The notes: a model not told the origin generated them from the letters alone. DNA of 64,000 nt from Saccharospirillaceae bacterium (GCA_007116635.1 SKIB01000074.1:1-64000), one strand, 5' to 3'. Counted from the first letter of the stretch, positions 46,601 through 55,153 are shown. Numbers and translations are program-made.

Positions 46601-47101
46601 CAATTCAAGGGCATTGCGGCGCGCGTGGCGGGCTTGGTGACCAACATCAAGCGCATGCGCAATAAGCAAAACGAGCCCATGGCCTTTGTCACCTTGGACG
46701 ACCGTACCGGGCGTACGGAAATCACCCTGTCGGGTGAGTTGCTGCAGCAGGTGGATGCCTTTTTGCAACCCGATGCGGTGCTCTTGGCCGAGGGTGTGCT
46801 GCGCTGGTCGGATTACAACGAAAGCATGAAGTTGCGGGTTAACAGCCTGATGCCCCTGGCTCAGGCGCGAGCAGAGTTAACTCGTGAAGTGCTGGTTAAA
46901 ATGAGTTTGCCCAGCGAGCAGCTAAATCAGTTGTTACCGCTTTTGGGCGACCAAGGTCTGCCTGTTCGCTTGCATTGCCAGGCCTCCTATGCTGATTTTG
47001 AGTTGCAGTTGCCAGCAGATATGCGTTTGCTATTAAGTGATGATAACTACAGCTGGCTGCAACGTGCCTTTGGTGCTGCCAATATTCGCTTGGTACTTTG
47101 A
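43619..47101 (+). CDS. dnaE: DNA polymerase III alpha subunit
   Basis: 1160 residues from ATG 43619. An N-terminal PHP domain ([20 protein letters not shown]) is followed by the C-family polymerase palm with PDFDIDF (Asp400, Asp402, Asp404) and [14 protein letters not shown], the beta-binding tandem HhH region, and an OB fold ([27 protein letters not shown]). It is the replicative polymerase. By eye it looks more GC-rich than the genes on either side. The next gene starts one base after its stop; accA, the usual neighbour, is absent. Confidence 0.97.
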   Translation: MSDQSFVHLRMHSDFSLIDGIVRVKPLIKTLAEQGMGACALTDIQNLFALVKFYSAAKGAGIKPIIGADLWLENEDDLAKPFLQTVLVQNQQGYLHLMELLSQGYQLNQQHDRALIKKHWLAEKNQGLILLSGHQSGDLAEPLLRNNPELALERARYWQSVFEDRYVLELQRVGRAEDEALVQAQVALAAQLGLAVVATNAVVFLQQEDFEAHEVRVCINDSVVQDDPKRPRKYTAEQYLKTPAQMQQLFADIPSAISNSLELARRCTVNLRMGEYFLPNYPVPEGLTMDQYFRELSHQGLSKRLDFFAQQGVQLHEPDYRARLDFELDVIIQMGFPGYFLIVMDFIRWAKEHDIPVGPGRGSGAGSLVAYSLDITDLDPLQYDLLFERFLNPERVSMPDFDIDFCMEKRDRVISYVADTYGRDAVGQIVTFGTMAAKAVVRDVARVQGKSYSMADRISKMIPSTPGTKLADAIAQVPELVQMLDSDEAAAEVWQMAVKLEGITRQTGKHAGGVVISPTKLSDFSPLYCDADGSGLVTQYDKNDVETVGLVKFDFLGLRTLTIIDWALKIINDKGKQQGLPLVDINTIPLDDPACFELLKQSKTTAVFQLESRGMKDLIKRLQPSSLEDMIALVALYRPGPLESGMVEDFIDRKHLRQPVAYPHVDYQHPDLEPVLENTYGIILYQEQVMQIAQVLAGFSLGGADMLRRAMGKKKPEEMVKQRELFLQGAQGRGIDTDLANNIFDLMEKFAGYGFNKSHSAAYALVSYQTLWLKTHYPAAFMAATLSADLDNTDKVVGLIEECRQLGLTVLPPDVNAGSYSFTVNDQDQVVYGLGAVKGVGEGPVAAITQAREQGGKFTDLFDFCARMDSRKINKRTLEALIRSGALDSLAEHRGILLSAMEDAMRAAEQKQQNESLGMVDLFADLMQPEDPYLRYAKAALLTPKEILDGERDTLGLYLTGHPIDEHEELVKQVTSLRLQDINAHASEAQQGGFQFKGIAARVAGLVTNIKRMRNKQNEPMAFVTLDDRTGRTEITLSGELLQQVDAFLQPDAVLLAEGVLRWSDYNESMKLRVNSLMPLAQARAELTREVLVKMSLPSEQLNQLLPLLGDQGLPVRLHCQASYADFELQLPADMRLLLSDDNYSWLQRAFGAANIRLVL

Positions 47102-47102
47102 A

Positions 47103-47573
47103 ATGCCGAACCTAGGTAAGCAAGCCTTACAGAACCCGGTACCAAAGTGGTTTTGGTCTTTCAGTCTGTTGGTTTTCGCTACCTTGATATTGGTATGCTG
47201 GCAGGCCTTGCGCCTGTGGCAGTTGCAAAACTGGCAACAGCAGAACCTTATGCCCTTTGGTGATCAGGTCATCGAGCGCCTTAATCGAGATCCCATCTTG
47301 CTAGCAGACATTAGTCACTCTCGGTGGCAAGCGGAGATGTTTTTTAACCAGTCGCAAGTACAGTATTGGCAGCAAGCCCAGCCCTATCATCGTATTGATC
47401 GTTGGCAGTCAGAGCCTGTGCGACTTGATTATTGGGGCCAGAATCACCTGCTTAGTTCTCGTGCGATGATTGAAGATGGCATGGGGCGTCATCTATGGTT
47501 GTATTTGCAATGGTCAATCTCTACCCAGGGACAACCCTTGCTTTACAAGCTCAGCTTCCAGGAGTCCTTGTGA
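47103..47573 (+). CDS. hypothetical membrane-anchored protein, 156 residues
   Basis: Family not recognised. One transmembrane helix near the N-terminus (KWFWSFSLLVFATLILVCWQAL, about 17-38) is followed by a Trp/Gln-rich extra-cytoplasmic part. The stretch LRLWQLQNWQQQ recalls the start of SURF1 proteins, but no other SURF1 feature and no second helix are present. The ATG at 47103 lies one base after the dnaE stop; its stop and the next start share TGATG. It is therefore probably cotranscribed with dnaE and coupled to the next gene. Confidence 0.6.
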   Translation: MPNLGKQALQNPVPKWFWSFSLLVFATLILVCWQALRLWQLQNWQQQNLMPFGDQVIERLNRDPILLADISHSRWQAEMFFNQSQVQYWQQAQPYHRIDRWQSEPVRLDYWGQNHLLSSRAMIEDGMGRHLWLYLQWSISTQGQPLLYKLSFQESL

Positions 47574-48370
47574 TGGAGATTTGTTTACAGCACCCAGTTA
47601 GTCTGTCGCAATTACAGCATTTGTTGCAGGCTCTGAATCAGAAGCAGTCTATTAGTCTGAGGTTACAAGGGGCCAGCAATCAGGCGTCGGCCGAGCAGAG
47701 TCCTATTATTGACCTGCCTTCAGCGCAGCAAGGCCTTTGGTTGGAGGCTCGTCAAGCCTGCTGGACTCATCCACAGTTAGCCAAGCTGTCAGCTAGGGTA
47801 ACAGGCGTTTGGCCAGAGTTGGAATGGCTATGGCAAGTAGCTAACTGGCAAGCAGAGCCAGAGACCTACTTATTTCACGCCGCTCCCTTCTGGGGCTTGG
47901 TTGGCGGGTTAGCGTTAAGCCATAGTTATGGCAGTATGCATCCTTTGGCCAGCTTACAATTACAGGCCGGATTATGCTTGCCTGCGCAAAGGGTAGAGCA
48001 GATTCAGGCCCATCAGCTACCAGCCATGGCGGAAATTGAACCTTTGGTGCAGGTTCCTTTACGTGAACGTTCCGGGCTTTGGCTTAGCTTAGAGCAGCAA
48101 CTGAGTACTGATTTACAAACCATTATTACAAAGGGTGCTCTCAGGCACGCTTTGACTCAGTCTTCTAGTTTAGCCCTAGTCTGTGGCTATTGGCAGGCCA
48201 AACACCCCTTGCCCTATGCCATGGCTTGTCAGCGCGATTGGCTACTGACTCGTGGTCTGTGGCAAGAAGCAGAGCCTAGTCGGCGAGCCGGGCAGTTCAT
48301 TTACCCTGGTTTAACGGTCATTCCATTTACTGTGATTGAGCGTATGTTATATGAACCATCTACTGGGTAG
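47573..48370 (+). CDS. hypothetical protein, 265 residues
   Basis: Family not recognised. From ATG 47573 (TGATG overlap) the protein is 265 residues with no signal peptide or clear membrane helix. It is rich in Gln, Leu, Ala and Trp. A Gly/Ser-rich centre (FWGLVGGLALSHSYGSMH) is its most distinctive segment and might be a binding loop. Its end overlaps the kinase-like gene by 20 bases. Position between two co-oriented overlapping genes supports it as real coding sequence. Confidence 0.55.
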   Translation: MEICLQHPVSLSQLQHLLQALNQKQSISLRLQGASNQASAEQSPIIDLPSAQQGLWLEARQACWTHPQLAKLSARVTGVWPELEWLWQVANWQAEPETYLFHAAPFWGLVGGLALSHSYGSMHPLASLQLQAGLCLPAQRVEQIQAHQLPAMAEIEPLVQVPLRERSGLWLSLEQQLSTDLQTIITKGALRHALTQSSSLALVCGYWQAKHPLPYAMACQRDWLLTRGLWQEAEPSRRAGQFIYPGLTVIPFTVIERMLYEPSTG

Positions 48371-49139
48371 CGGCTTTTATGCCCAGGTTTATCAGTCGCG
48401 GCAAGCAGGAAAATTAGTCATTCATAAGTGCTATTTTGCCTCCCCCTTTGCACCCTTGCTCTGTGTACAGGAGTGTCATTCCTGGTTGCTACTTAATCCC
48501 TATCTTGGTTCTCTTAACCTAGGTGAACAGCAGCCTGCAAGGCAAAGTCCGCTTAGCTGGTCGGGTGTTATGTTGTCAGGTCAACCCATGGGCTGGCAAT
48601 CTTACTTGAACGAACCCTGGCAGCGATTCCTTAGTGCTTGGTTTGCGACAGAGCCAAAGCCCGCTCGGCTATCATTACGACAACAGCTGGCTTCGTGTTG
48701 GCCAATTGCTAAACTAGCTTTAGGTACATTGCCTAAGGGCTTGGCCGATTACATGCAGTCTGCTTTGCTCAGTGGTATGGCTCGGGCTGATGATCAGCCG
48801 CGCTGGGATTGGCTGACTCATGGGGATTTGCATTGGCAAAACTTGCTTTGGCAGGAACAAAGTTTATCGGCCCTGATTGATCCTTGGCAGTCAGGTTTTC
48901 GCCACTCAGTCTGGGAGCAAGCCATGATGCTGCAGCCTCAGGCTTTGCAGTGGTGGCAGGCATCAGATAACTTAAGGCCGCAGCCCTTTGAATGGCTATG
49001 GCTGGCTAGGGTGCTTATGGATTTGCAGCACTTATTTTATGTACCAAATTGGTCAAGTGAAGAGTATTTTAAAAGTCTATGCTCGGTTCACCAATCTGGA
49101 GACTGGTTGGCTTGGTCCCTGGTTGAGCCAGTGTGCTAG
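48351..49139 (+). CDS. APH/choline-kinase-like phosphotransferase
   Basis: 262 residues from ATG 48351. It shows a small kinase fold: a Gly-rich loop LLGSGFYAQVYQ near the N-terminus, and the catalytic block LTHGDLHWQNLLW (HGDxxxxN) followed by LIDPW in place of the metal-binding D-x-D/E. These are the marks of aminoglycoside phosphotransferase, choline and fructosamine kinase-like enzymes. The substrate is unknown; nothing suggests drug resistance. It overlaps the previous gene by 20 bases and its 3' end overlaps the convergent sensor kinase by 63 bases. Confidence 0.7.
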   Translation: MNHLLGSGFYAQVYQSRQAGKLVIHKCYFASPFAPLLCVQECHSWLLLNPYLGSLNLGEQQPARQSPLSWSGVMLSGQPMGWQSYLNEPWQRFLSAWFATEPKPARLSLRQQLASCWPIAKLALGTLPKGLADYMQSALLSGMARADDQPRWDWLTHGDLHWQNLLWQEQSLSALIDPWQSGFRHSVWEQAMMLQPQALQWWQASDNLRPQPFEWLWLARVLMDLQHLFYVPNWSSEEYFKSLCSVHQSGDWLAWSLVEPVC

Positions 49140-51581
49140 GCAGTTAATTAATAGAGTGCGGTTCAACGGCTTTGTCAAATAATCATTCATGCCTGCTGCA
49201 ATGCATTTTTCACGGTCGCCAGCCATGGCATGGGCGGTCATGGCAATGATGGGGCAGTGCTGATATGGGCGTTGCCTTCTAAAACGTCTTGTTGCTTCGT
49301 AACCGTCTAGCACAGGCATCTGACAGTCCATCAAAATTAAATCGTATTTCTGCCTTTGCGCCATGCTCAGGGCAACTGCGCCATTTTCTGCAATGTCTAA
49401 CTGCAGATCAAGATCCTTGAGAAGTCCTTGCACCACTAATTGATTTACCCTGTTATCTTCAGCCAATAAGATGCGCTTCTGGTGTAGCTTTATTTTCGGT
49501 GTCAGAGAACCTCGGTTGTTGTGAAGTTGTTGCTGAATACGACTGAGAAGGATGAATGTGAGCCAAGGCTTGGCGAGTACTAGGTCAACTTTATCATTAG
49601 CTGAGCTGATTTCATTAGAGTTGGAGAGCCACACTCTGATTGCCGATGTAGATCTAGTGATATCAGTGTCACTAAGACACTCTATGCTGGGACTTACGAC
49701 CGCAACTGCTTGCTCAGGATAATTGGTAAGGGGCTGCTCTAGTCGAATCATTTCTTGGGTTAGTTGTTCAGGGCAGTCCAGTAGGCAAATGGGTTCTGGG
49801 CAGACCAAGCTTGGTTGATCAGACGCAATGGATAATTGCACATCAAAGCTAAAACAGCTGCCTTGATTAGGGGCTGAGCGAACACTAATGCTGCCCTGCA
49901 TCAGATCGATTAATCGCTTAGCGATGCTAAGGCCTAGCCCAGTACCACCATATTTGCGGGTAGTTGAGCTGTCAGCTTGAGCAAAGACATCAAAAATGCG
50001 CTCTTGTTCGTGCTCCGCTAGTCCAATGCCAGAGTCCTCAACCTCAAATAATAGCTGTACCTGCTCTGCTGGTAAGAGCTGATGACGTACTCTTAAGGCA
50101 ATAAAACCCTGCTCTGTAAATTTGGCGGCATTTGATAGTAGGTTGGTTAGAGCCTGTCCAAGTCTTAGCTCATCTCCCTCAAGTTGGCTAGGTATGAGGG
50201 GGTCAATATCAAACTGCAGCTCAATATCTTTGTTTCTCAAGAGCTGCATAATGATGCGTACTGTGCGGTCTAGCAGCTCGAACAAATTAAAACTGTCTCT
50301 GTTGAGCCTGACTTTGCCGGCTTCGGCCTTAGAAAAATCCAGAACATCGTTTAAAATCCCCAGCAAAAAATGGGCAGCATCATTGATATTGCTGAGGTAG
50401 TTGTACTGATCTGTGTTTAGGGAGGTTTGTAGGCAGAGGTCTGTCATGCCGATAATGGCGTTCATTGGCGTGCGAATTTCATGACTCATGTTGGCTAAAA
50501 ATTCACTCTTGGTTCGGTTGGCTTCTTCTGCTACCTCTCGTGCTCTAGTTAACTCTAAAGCAGTGCGCTTACGTTCCTGTATTTCTTGTTCTAGGTGTTT
50601 GTTTGTACGAGTTAGTTCGCTGGTACGTTCCGATACTCTGGATTCTAACTCGGCATTTAGAGTTGCTAGTTGCACTTCAGCTTTTTTGCGGATACTCAGC
50701 TGTGCTAATGCTGAGCCATATAAACGAAACACTTCCTTGAGGTTACCATTAAAGGGTTGATGCCTCAGGTGATTGTCTGCTGCAATCCAGCCAAATACCT
50801 TGTCTTGATCCCACATGGCGACCATGGCGTTCCAGCCTTTACCAACCACTCTGAGTTCATCGAGAATCTCTGCCTCTTCCCATACTGCCACATAATCACG
50901 GTGTTTCAGTGCTCTCTGTACGAAAGGGATCTGCGGAATCTCTGCTTTGAAATGATGCTCGTCTCTAAGTTGGCCATGTTCGTCTGTACCCCAGGTGCCA
51001 CACATTTTATTCTGTTCAGGGTCAACTAAGAATATGGCCATGCGATCAAAGTTTAGCTTGTGTATGCCAAATTCAACAGCCGCTTTGTAGAGTTCATTTT
51101 GACAAGCAACCTTAGAAAGCCCAATGGTGACTTCGTGTAACTCTTTTAGTTGTTGTTGGAAATCAGTCGCCAGTTGTGAGCGATTGGCGATTTCACTATT
51201 TAGTTCTTCTACCTTTGGCTCAAGAATATGAAGCTGCTCACGAAGCCAGGCCGATTCAAGTTGCCAGCATAGCCTCTCAAGCTGCTGCTCTTCTCCTGAG
51301 CTAAGCTCTATCATAGAGTCAAAACGCTTAAAGTATGTCAGAACAAGGGAGTGCCCCTCTAAGAGTAGGTTTTCGTCTACAGCCAACTGATGACAACTCA
51401 ATACCTCCTGCTGCTGCATAAAGCCAAGATGATTCCATTGCACACGAAACCAACTCCGAGAGGTATTGGGTATGTAGGCGCATAGACTAGAATACCCTCT
51501 ATGCTCCTTAAGCAGATCGACAATGTTCTGCAACACGGTATTTAGGCTTGGGATTGTGCCCTGTTTCATACAGTCGGACAT
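49077..51581 (-). CDS. hybrid sensor histidine kinase (GAF, HisKA, HATPase, pseudo-receiver, receiver)
   Basis: 834 residues, cytosolic, no membrane helices. Domains in order: a possible degenerate GAF (about 1-110), a helical linker, a GAF domain (about 150-300), a coiled coil (ELESRVSERTSELTRTNKHLEQ), HisKA with SHEIRTPMN, HATPase with DSGIGL and GGTGLGLSIAK, a ~100-residue receiver-like segment without a phospho-Asp, and a true receiver (LLAEDNRVNQ, LILMDCQMPVLDG, LTKPL). It resembles BarA/TorS-type phosphorelay kinases without the final Hpt domain, so it needs an outside Hpt partner. It lies downstream of the flagellar flgAMN genes. Confidence 0.87.
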   Translation of the reverse strand: MSDCMKQGTIPSLNTVLQNIVDLLKEHRGYSSLCAYIPNTSRSWFRVQWNHLGFMQQQEVLSCHQLAVDENLLLEGHSLVLTYFKRFDSMIELSSGEEQQLERLCWQLESAWLREQLHILEPKVEELNSEIANRSQLATDFQQQLKELHEVTIGLSKVACQNELYKAAVEFGIHKLNFDRMAIFLVDPEQNKMCGTWGTDEHGQLRDEHHFKAEIPQIPFVQRALKHRDYVAVWEEAEILDELRVVGKGWNAMVAMWDQDKVFGWIAADNHLRHQPFNGNLKEVFRLYGSALAQLSIRKKAEVQLATLNAELESRVSERTSELTRTNKHLEQEIQERKRTALELTRAREVAEEANRTKSEFLANMSHEIRTPMNAIIGMTDLCLQTSLNTDQYNYLSNINDAAHFLLGILNDVLDFSKAEAGKVRLNRDSFNLFELLDRTVRIIMQLLRNKDIELQFDIDPLIPSQLEGDELRLGQALTNLLSNAAKFTEQGFIALRVRHQLLPAEQVQLLFEVEDSGIGLAEHEQERIFDVFAQADSSTTRKYGGTGLGLSIAKRLIDLMQGSISVRSAPNQGSCFSFDVQLSIASDQPSLVCPEPICLLDCPEQLTQEMIRLEQPLTNYPEQAVAVVSPSIECLSDTDITRSTSAIRVWLSNSNEISSANDKVDLVLAKPWLTFILLSRIQQQLHNNRGSLTPKIKLHQKRILLAEDNRVNQLVVQGLLKDLDLQLDIAENGAVALSMAQRQKYDLILMDCQMPVLDGYEATRRFRRQRPYQHCPIIAMTAHAMAGDREKCIAAGMNDYLTKPLNRTLLINCLAHWLNQGPSQPVSRLVNRA

Positions 51582-51646
51582 CCTTTAAGGCGGTCATCTT
51601 TTTGTAACTTAAATGGCGCTCTAGTACAAGCTTAATACTTGACTAT

Positions 51647-52525
51647 TTATTTTTCTTGTTCTGCTTTGCCTGCTTGCAAAATCTTTATTTGTTGATTCAA
51701 AGTTATGATGTCTTGCTGGCTAGTTTCCAGCTTTTGTTGTAGGTCTGCAATGGCTTTGCTGGCATCATCTTCGGTTCGGCTCAGGGCCAAGGGTTCAAGT
51801 TGTGCAATCTTATTGCTTTGTTGCTGTTGAGCTTCCTCCAGCTCAAGAATATAGGCCATCATGGTTTGGGCATCGTCTATAAATTGTTGCACCAGATTTT
51901 GCAGCATGCTGTCTGGAGACTGCTGCTGAAGAAGCAGGTTCTGTGCTTCTAATAGGGTTATTTCTTCTTCTTGCTGGTTTATCATGTTTTGTAGTTGCTG
52001 GCTTTGTTGCTCAAGAAGAGTTAAGCGCTGAGACTGGTTGTCTTCATTAACAGTGCGCTCAAGAACTAAATTCATCTGATTGAGCTTGTCTTGTAGGTCT
52101 GCCTTGTCGCACTTGAGTTTGTAGATTTCGTCAACCGGTGTCTGAGCATTGCGCTCGACACCCTTGTTCTCCGTTAGGCGTAACAGGTCGCTCAGCTTCT
52201 TTTCTGCTTTTTCTAGTTTTTGTTGTGTATTTTGATACAGACTGCGGAAATGCTTTACTTCTTTGACTGCCTCTATGCTCTCTTGGGAGCTAGGAGGAGT
52301 CGAGCTAACTTTGTTCAATTCCAGTTTTAGTGCTTCGATTTGTTGTAAGTTTTGCTCTATCTGTTGGCGCCATTTCTTCTCATGAGATTGACGGCTATAA
52401 GTAAGTTCATTAAGCAGTTGTGCGATCATCTGCCGAACTCTTGACCGACTTAGTATTAAAACAATTGAACCAAGAATCAGAATGACATTGCCAAGAACTA
52501 TGGTGAGTAGCAGTTGATCAAACAC
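51647..52525 (-). CDS. membrane-anchored coiled-coil protein beside flgN
   Basis: 292 residues from a GTG at 52525 with TTGGAGG upstream. One N-terminal transmembrane helix (LLLTIVLGNVILILGSIVLIL, about 5-25) is followed by almost uninterrupted coiled coil rich in Gln, Glu and Leu, with a short break near 70-80. It is not a family I can name. It lies 16 bases after flgN and 65 bases before the sensor kinase, on the same strand, so a flagellar or envelope scaffolding role is possible but inferred only from position. Confidence 0.65.
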   Translation of the reverse strand: MFDQLLLTIVLGNVILILGSIVLILSRSRVRQMIAQLLNELTYSRQSHEKKWRQQIEQNLQQIEALKLELNKVSSTPPSSQESIEAVKEVKHFRSLYQNTQQKLEKAEKKLSDLLRLTENKGVERNAQTPVDEIYKLKCDKADLQDKLNQMNLVLERTVNEDNQSQRLTLLEQQSQQLQNMINQQEEEITLLEAQNLLLQQQSPDSMLQNLVQQFIDDAQTMMAYILELEEAQQQQSNKIAQLEPLALSRTEDDASKAIADLQQKLETSQQDIITLNQQIKILQAGKAEQEK

Positions 52526-52541
52526 CTAGCCTCCAAGCAGG

Positions 52542-52988
52542 CTAAGCCTGACCTAATCTGTGACCAGGACTATTGGCAAGCAGTTTTGCCGATTTGCCAT
52601 AGGTCTTTTCCTGTGGTTTGAGCAGGTTGAGCAGGTGCTGAACGCGTAGAAGTTGGCGTTGCAGCAATAGATCGTTTTGCTCATTCATTTGCCTGACTTG
52701 CTCTAGCATTAATTTTAAGGCAGGCCAGTCGGGTAATTGCGAACCCTGTTCGTTCAGCCAAATTTTAGGCTCTTGATGCTGTTTAAGGCATTGCTGTTCA
52801 AGCTCTAGTTGTTGTTGCTCTAGTTCGGATAGCAACCGTTGTTTTTGATTGGCAATGGCAGGCAGTTCATTAAATTGCTGTTGTTCAAGAGCCTGTTGCT
52901 CTAAGCCGAGAAGATTCGCCAGTTCGCCAGTTAGGGAAAGGCACTGCTCTAAGCAAAGATTAATCTGTTCTGAAAACACACTGGTCAT
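52542..52988 (-). CDS. flgN: flagellar export chaperone FlgN
   Basis: 148 residues, all helical, from ATG 52988, which shares a base with the flgM stop (TAATG). FlgN/FlgK-FlgL chaperones are short, Gln/Leu-rich helical proteins with little sequence identity. Assignment rests on size, composition (LLGLEQQALEQQQF, QNDLLLQRQLLRVQHLL), the tail and its position directly after flgM. It would deliver hook-filament junction proteins to the flagellar export gate. Confidence 0.8.
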   Translation of the reverse strand: MTSVFSEQINLCLEQCLSLTGELANLLGLEQQALEQQQFNELPAIANQKQRLLSELEQQQLELEQQCLKQHQEPKIWLNEQGSQLPDWPALKLMLEQVRQMNEQNDLLLQRQLLRVQHLLNLLKPQEKTYGKSAKLLANSPGHRLGQA

Positions 52989-53299
52989 TACCACTTGCCT
53001 TCGTTGTCTGCTGCCAGTATGGCATTAGCTAAACGCTCATGATTGATACTGTACTCACCATCGCTGATGGCTTGTTTAATGCGATCAACCTTGGATTGGT
53101 CGAACTCTGGCATTTTTTTAACTTCTTGCTCAAGCGATTTGAACAATTTAACTTGGCTGGACAGCTCAACTCGATCACCGCGTTGCGATTGCAAGCCAGA
53201 GTTTTGTTTCTGCAGTTGCCCTTGAGACTCAAGTTTTTGTGTCTTTTCTGCATTGTTGTTCAGAGCACTTAGATTGCCTTTATTGATTGGCGTAATCAT
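52988..53299 (-). CDS. flgM: anti-sigma-28 factor FlgM
   Basis: 103 residues from ATG 53299 with GGAG at 6-base spacing; two upstream in-frame starts overlap that site. The N-terminus is polar and disordered (LSALNNNAEKTQKLESQG); the C-terminal half has the FliA-binding pattern RVELSSQVKLFKSLE...VDRIKQAISDGEYSINHERLANAIL. FlgM holds sigma-28 inactive until the hook is done, when it is exported. A sigma-28 promoter lies immediately upstream (53332-53358), giving the usual feedback circuit. Confidence 0.93.
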   Translation of the reverse strand: MITPINKGNLSALNNNAEKTQKLESQGQLQKQNSGLQSQRGDRVELSSQVKLFKSLEQEVKKMPEFDQSKVDRIKQAISDGEYSINHERLANAILAADNEGKW

Positions 53300-53331
53300 G
53301 GCCATCTCCAAAAAAATAGTATTCGTCTCAA

Positions 53332-53358
53332 TTATCGGCCTTGTTAAACTTTACTTTA
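53332..53358 (-). promoter_or_regulatory. sigma-28 (FliA) promoter of flgMN
   Basis: Read on the minus strand: TAAAGTAA (53358-53351), 11-base spacer, GCCGATAA (53339-53332). The -10 matches the consensus GCCGATAA fully, the -35 matches six of eight to TAAAGTTT, and the spacing is exactly the canonical 11. It lies in the flgA-flgM gap, so flgM has late expression separate from flgA. Confidence 0.88.
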
Positions 53359-53366
53359 GCTTTTTT

Positions 53367-54077
53367 TTACTGCATTTCAATAACGGCAGTGTCGGCGTTG
53401 AGTATTCTTGCTCTAACCCGCTGCTCGGTGGCTAAATTTTGAAAATCAATCTGCTCTCCCGCCTGACCATTAGCTAAGGCTCTTCCTCGAGCTTTGAGTT
53501 CTATGCCAGGGCTGCGCAGAATAATGTCCAGCTCGTCTCCTCGGCTTACCAAGCTTGCCAGAGTCACCATTCTTGGATTGATGGTGGCGCCCGTTTGACC
53601 GTTACGGCTTAACCTGGCACCAATTAGAGGCTCTATTTCACTAAAGTAACCCTGTCGCTGCTGAGCTAAATTGGCAGGCTGTAACCCTAGCTGCTCAGCT
53701 GTAAGTGGTTCGCCTCTTCCAGCGGGTTGCCTAAGTACTACAATGTTTTGCTCTACATTTATTTGAATGGGCCAAAAAAGCTGCCAATTACTTGGAGTCT
53801 GGCACTGTACCCGAATGCGAATATTGCCTAGCCAGTGTTGATTTTCATTAGTCAGTTGCCAGTCTTGGCAGGGAGTGAGATGGTTTAGGCTCTGGTTGCT
53901 GCGATGACTAATGTCGATACTTTGCGCCATAGGAAACTGCAGCTCAGCCTGCTGTAGAGCATGAGACTCAACAGCATTCATTAGCAGTTGGCGATCCTGA
54001 GCCTGAGCAGGGCTTGGGTAACCCCAGCTCAGGAAGCTTGCTAGAAGCGTGGCTGGTAAAAAAAAAGTAACTTTCAT
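53367..54077 (-). CDS. flgA: flagella basal body P-ring formation protein FlgA
   Basis: 236 residues from ATG 54077, chosen because it begins the signal peptide (MKVTFFLPATLLASFLSWGYPSPAQA, cleavage after AQA). An ATG 11 codons upstream is possible. The C-terminal SAF-type domain has RQPAGRGEPLTAEQLGLQ, NPRMVTLASLVSRGDELDIIL and GRALANGQAGEQIDFQN, matching FlgA. It is a periplasmic chaperone that helps FlgI form the P-ring. Divergent from cheV. Confidence 0.9.
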   Translation of the reverse strand: MKVTFFLPATLLASFLSWGYPSPAQAQDRQLLMNAVESHALQQAELQFPMAQSIDISHRSNQSLNHLTPCQDWQLTNENQHWLGNIRIRVQCQTPSNWQLFWPIQINVEQNIVVLRQPAGRGEPLTAEQLGLQPANLAQQRQGYFSEIEPLIGARLSRNGQTGATINPRMVTLASLVSRGDELDIILRSPGIELKARGRALANGQAGEQIDFQNLATEQRVRARILNADTAVIEMQ

Positions 54078-54194
54078 TGCAACGTCTATCTTTTTTTGGT
54101 CTATGCTCATTTAAGAGGTGACAAAGCATTGTCGTTTGTCGAGCTTTGCTTAAACCAAAGCAATATCCATGCCTTTTTTAAGCTGGAGATATTT

Positions 54195-55145
54195 ATGGCA
54201 GGTGTGTTGGATAGTGTCAATCAGCGTACACAGCTGGTGGGTCAAAACAGGTTAGAGTTGCTTATGTTCCGCATGACGGGCAAGCAGCTCTATGGAATTA
54301 ATGTGTTTAAGGTGCGAGAAGTATTGCCATGCCCGCCCCTGACCAGCTTGCCACGCAGTAAGTCCGTGGTTCGTGGTGTCGCTCATGTGCGGGGAGGTGC
54401 TGTTTCGGTATTGGACCTTGGCATTGCCACTGGTAATCCGCCTATTGAAAATCTTAAGGAAGCCTTTGTGGTCATCACTGAGTATAACGGCACCACTCAG
54501 GGTTTTTTGGTGAAATCGGTGGAGCGCATTGTTAATCTCAACTGGAATGAGGTTCATCCACCACCAAAGGGCACAGGACACGAGCACTATCTTACCGCTG
54601 TAACTCGGGTGGATGAAAAGTTGGTTGAAATTCTGGATGTAGAGAAAATTTTGGCTGAAGTGGTGCCGGTACGTGAGAATATTCGCGATGACTTGATTAC
54701 CGAAGAAGTTGCCAAGGATGCAAGCCAGTTTAAAGTGCTGATTGTTGATGATTCGAAAATTGCCCGTAAGCAAATCCAGCGCTGCGTTGAGCAAATTGGC
54801 GTACAAACCCACTTGCTTAATGATGGTCTTGAAGCCTGGGAGCATTTGCTGCAAGTGGTCAGTGATGGTAAAAGTTTGCGTGATGAGTACTTGATGATTA
54901 TTTCTGACATCGAAATGCCAGAAATGGATGGCTATACCCTAACGGCGCAAATTCGTGATAACCCTGCAATGAAAGACATTCACCTGATCTTGCATACCTC
55001 CCTATCCGGTGTGTTCAACCAAGCCATGGTGGCCAAGGTGGGAGCCAGTGACTTTTTGGCTAAGTTTCACCCAGATAACTTAGCGGATAAGGTCATTGAG
55101 CAAATTAAGGCTCGTGGTGGCGTTGTGCCCCTGTTAGACGAATAG
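54195..55145 (+). CDS. cheV: chemotaxis coupling protein CheV
   Basis: 316 residues from ATG 54195 with GGAG at 6-base spacing; a longer frame starts in the divergent flgA promoter region and is rejected. CheW-like domain (about 20-165, including YGINVFKVREVLPCPPLTSLP) is fused to a receiver (about 178-310) with VLIVDDSK, the phospho-Asp in MIISDIEMPEMDG and a Lys near FLAKFHP. It links receptors to CheA and tunes signalling by phosphorylation. cheR follows 8 bases later. Confidence 0.94.
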   Translation: MAGVLDSVNQRTQLVGQNRLELLMFRMTGKQLYGINVFKVREVLPCPPLTSLPRSKSVVRGVAHVRGGAVSVLDLGIATGNPPIENLKEAFVVITEYNGTTQGFLVKSVERIVNLNWNEVHPPPKGTGHEHYLTAVTRVDEKLVEILDVEKILAEVVPVRENIRDDLITEEVAKDASQFKVLIVDDSKIARKQIQRCVEQIGVQTHLLNDGLEAWEHLLQVVSDGKSLRDEYLMIISDIEMPEMDGYTLTAQIRDNPAMKDIHLILHTSLSGVFNQAMVAKVGASDFLAKFHPDNLADKVIEQIKARGGVVPLLDE

Positions 55146-55153
55146 GACAGTTC

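Noticed and set aside
47103-47573. SURF1 family assignment
   Set aside because: Only the short LWQL run near the helix matches; the second transmembrane helix and the rest of the family pattern are absent.
54078-54194. sigma-54 or sigma-28 promoter for cheV or flgA
   Set aside because: A GCTTTG / CAAAGC dyad (54143-54161) and several A/T hexamers are present, but no GG-N10-GC or GCCGATAA pattern was found.
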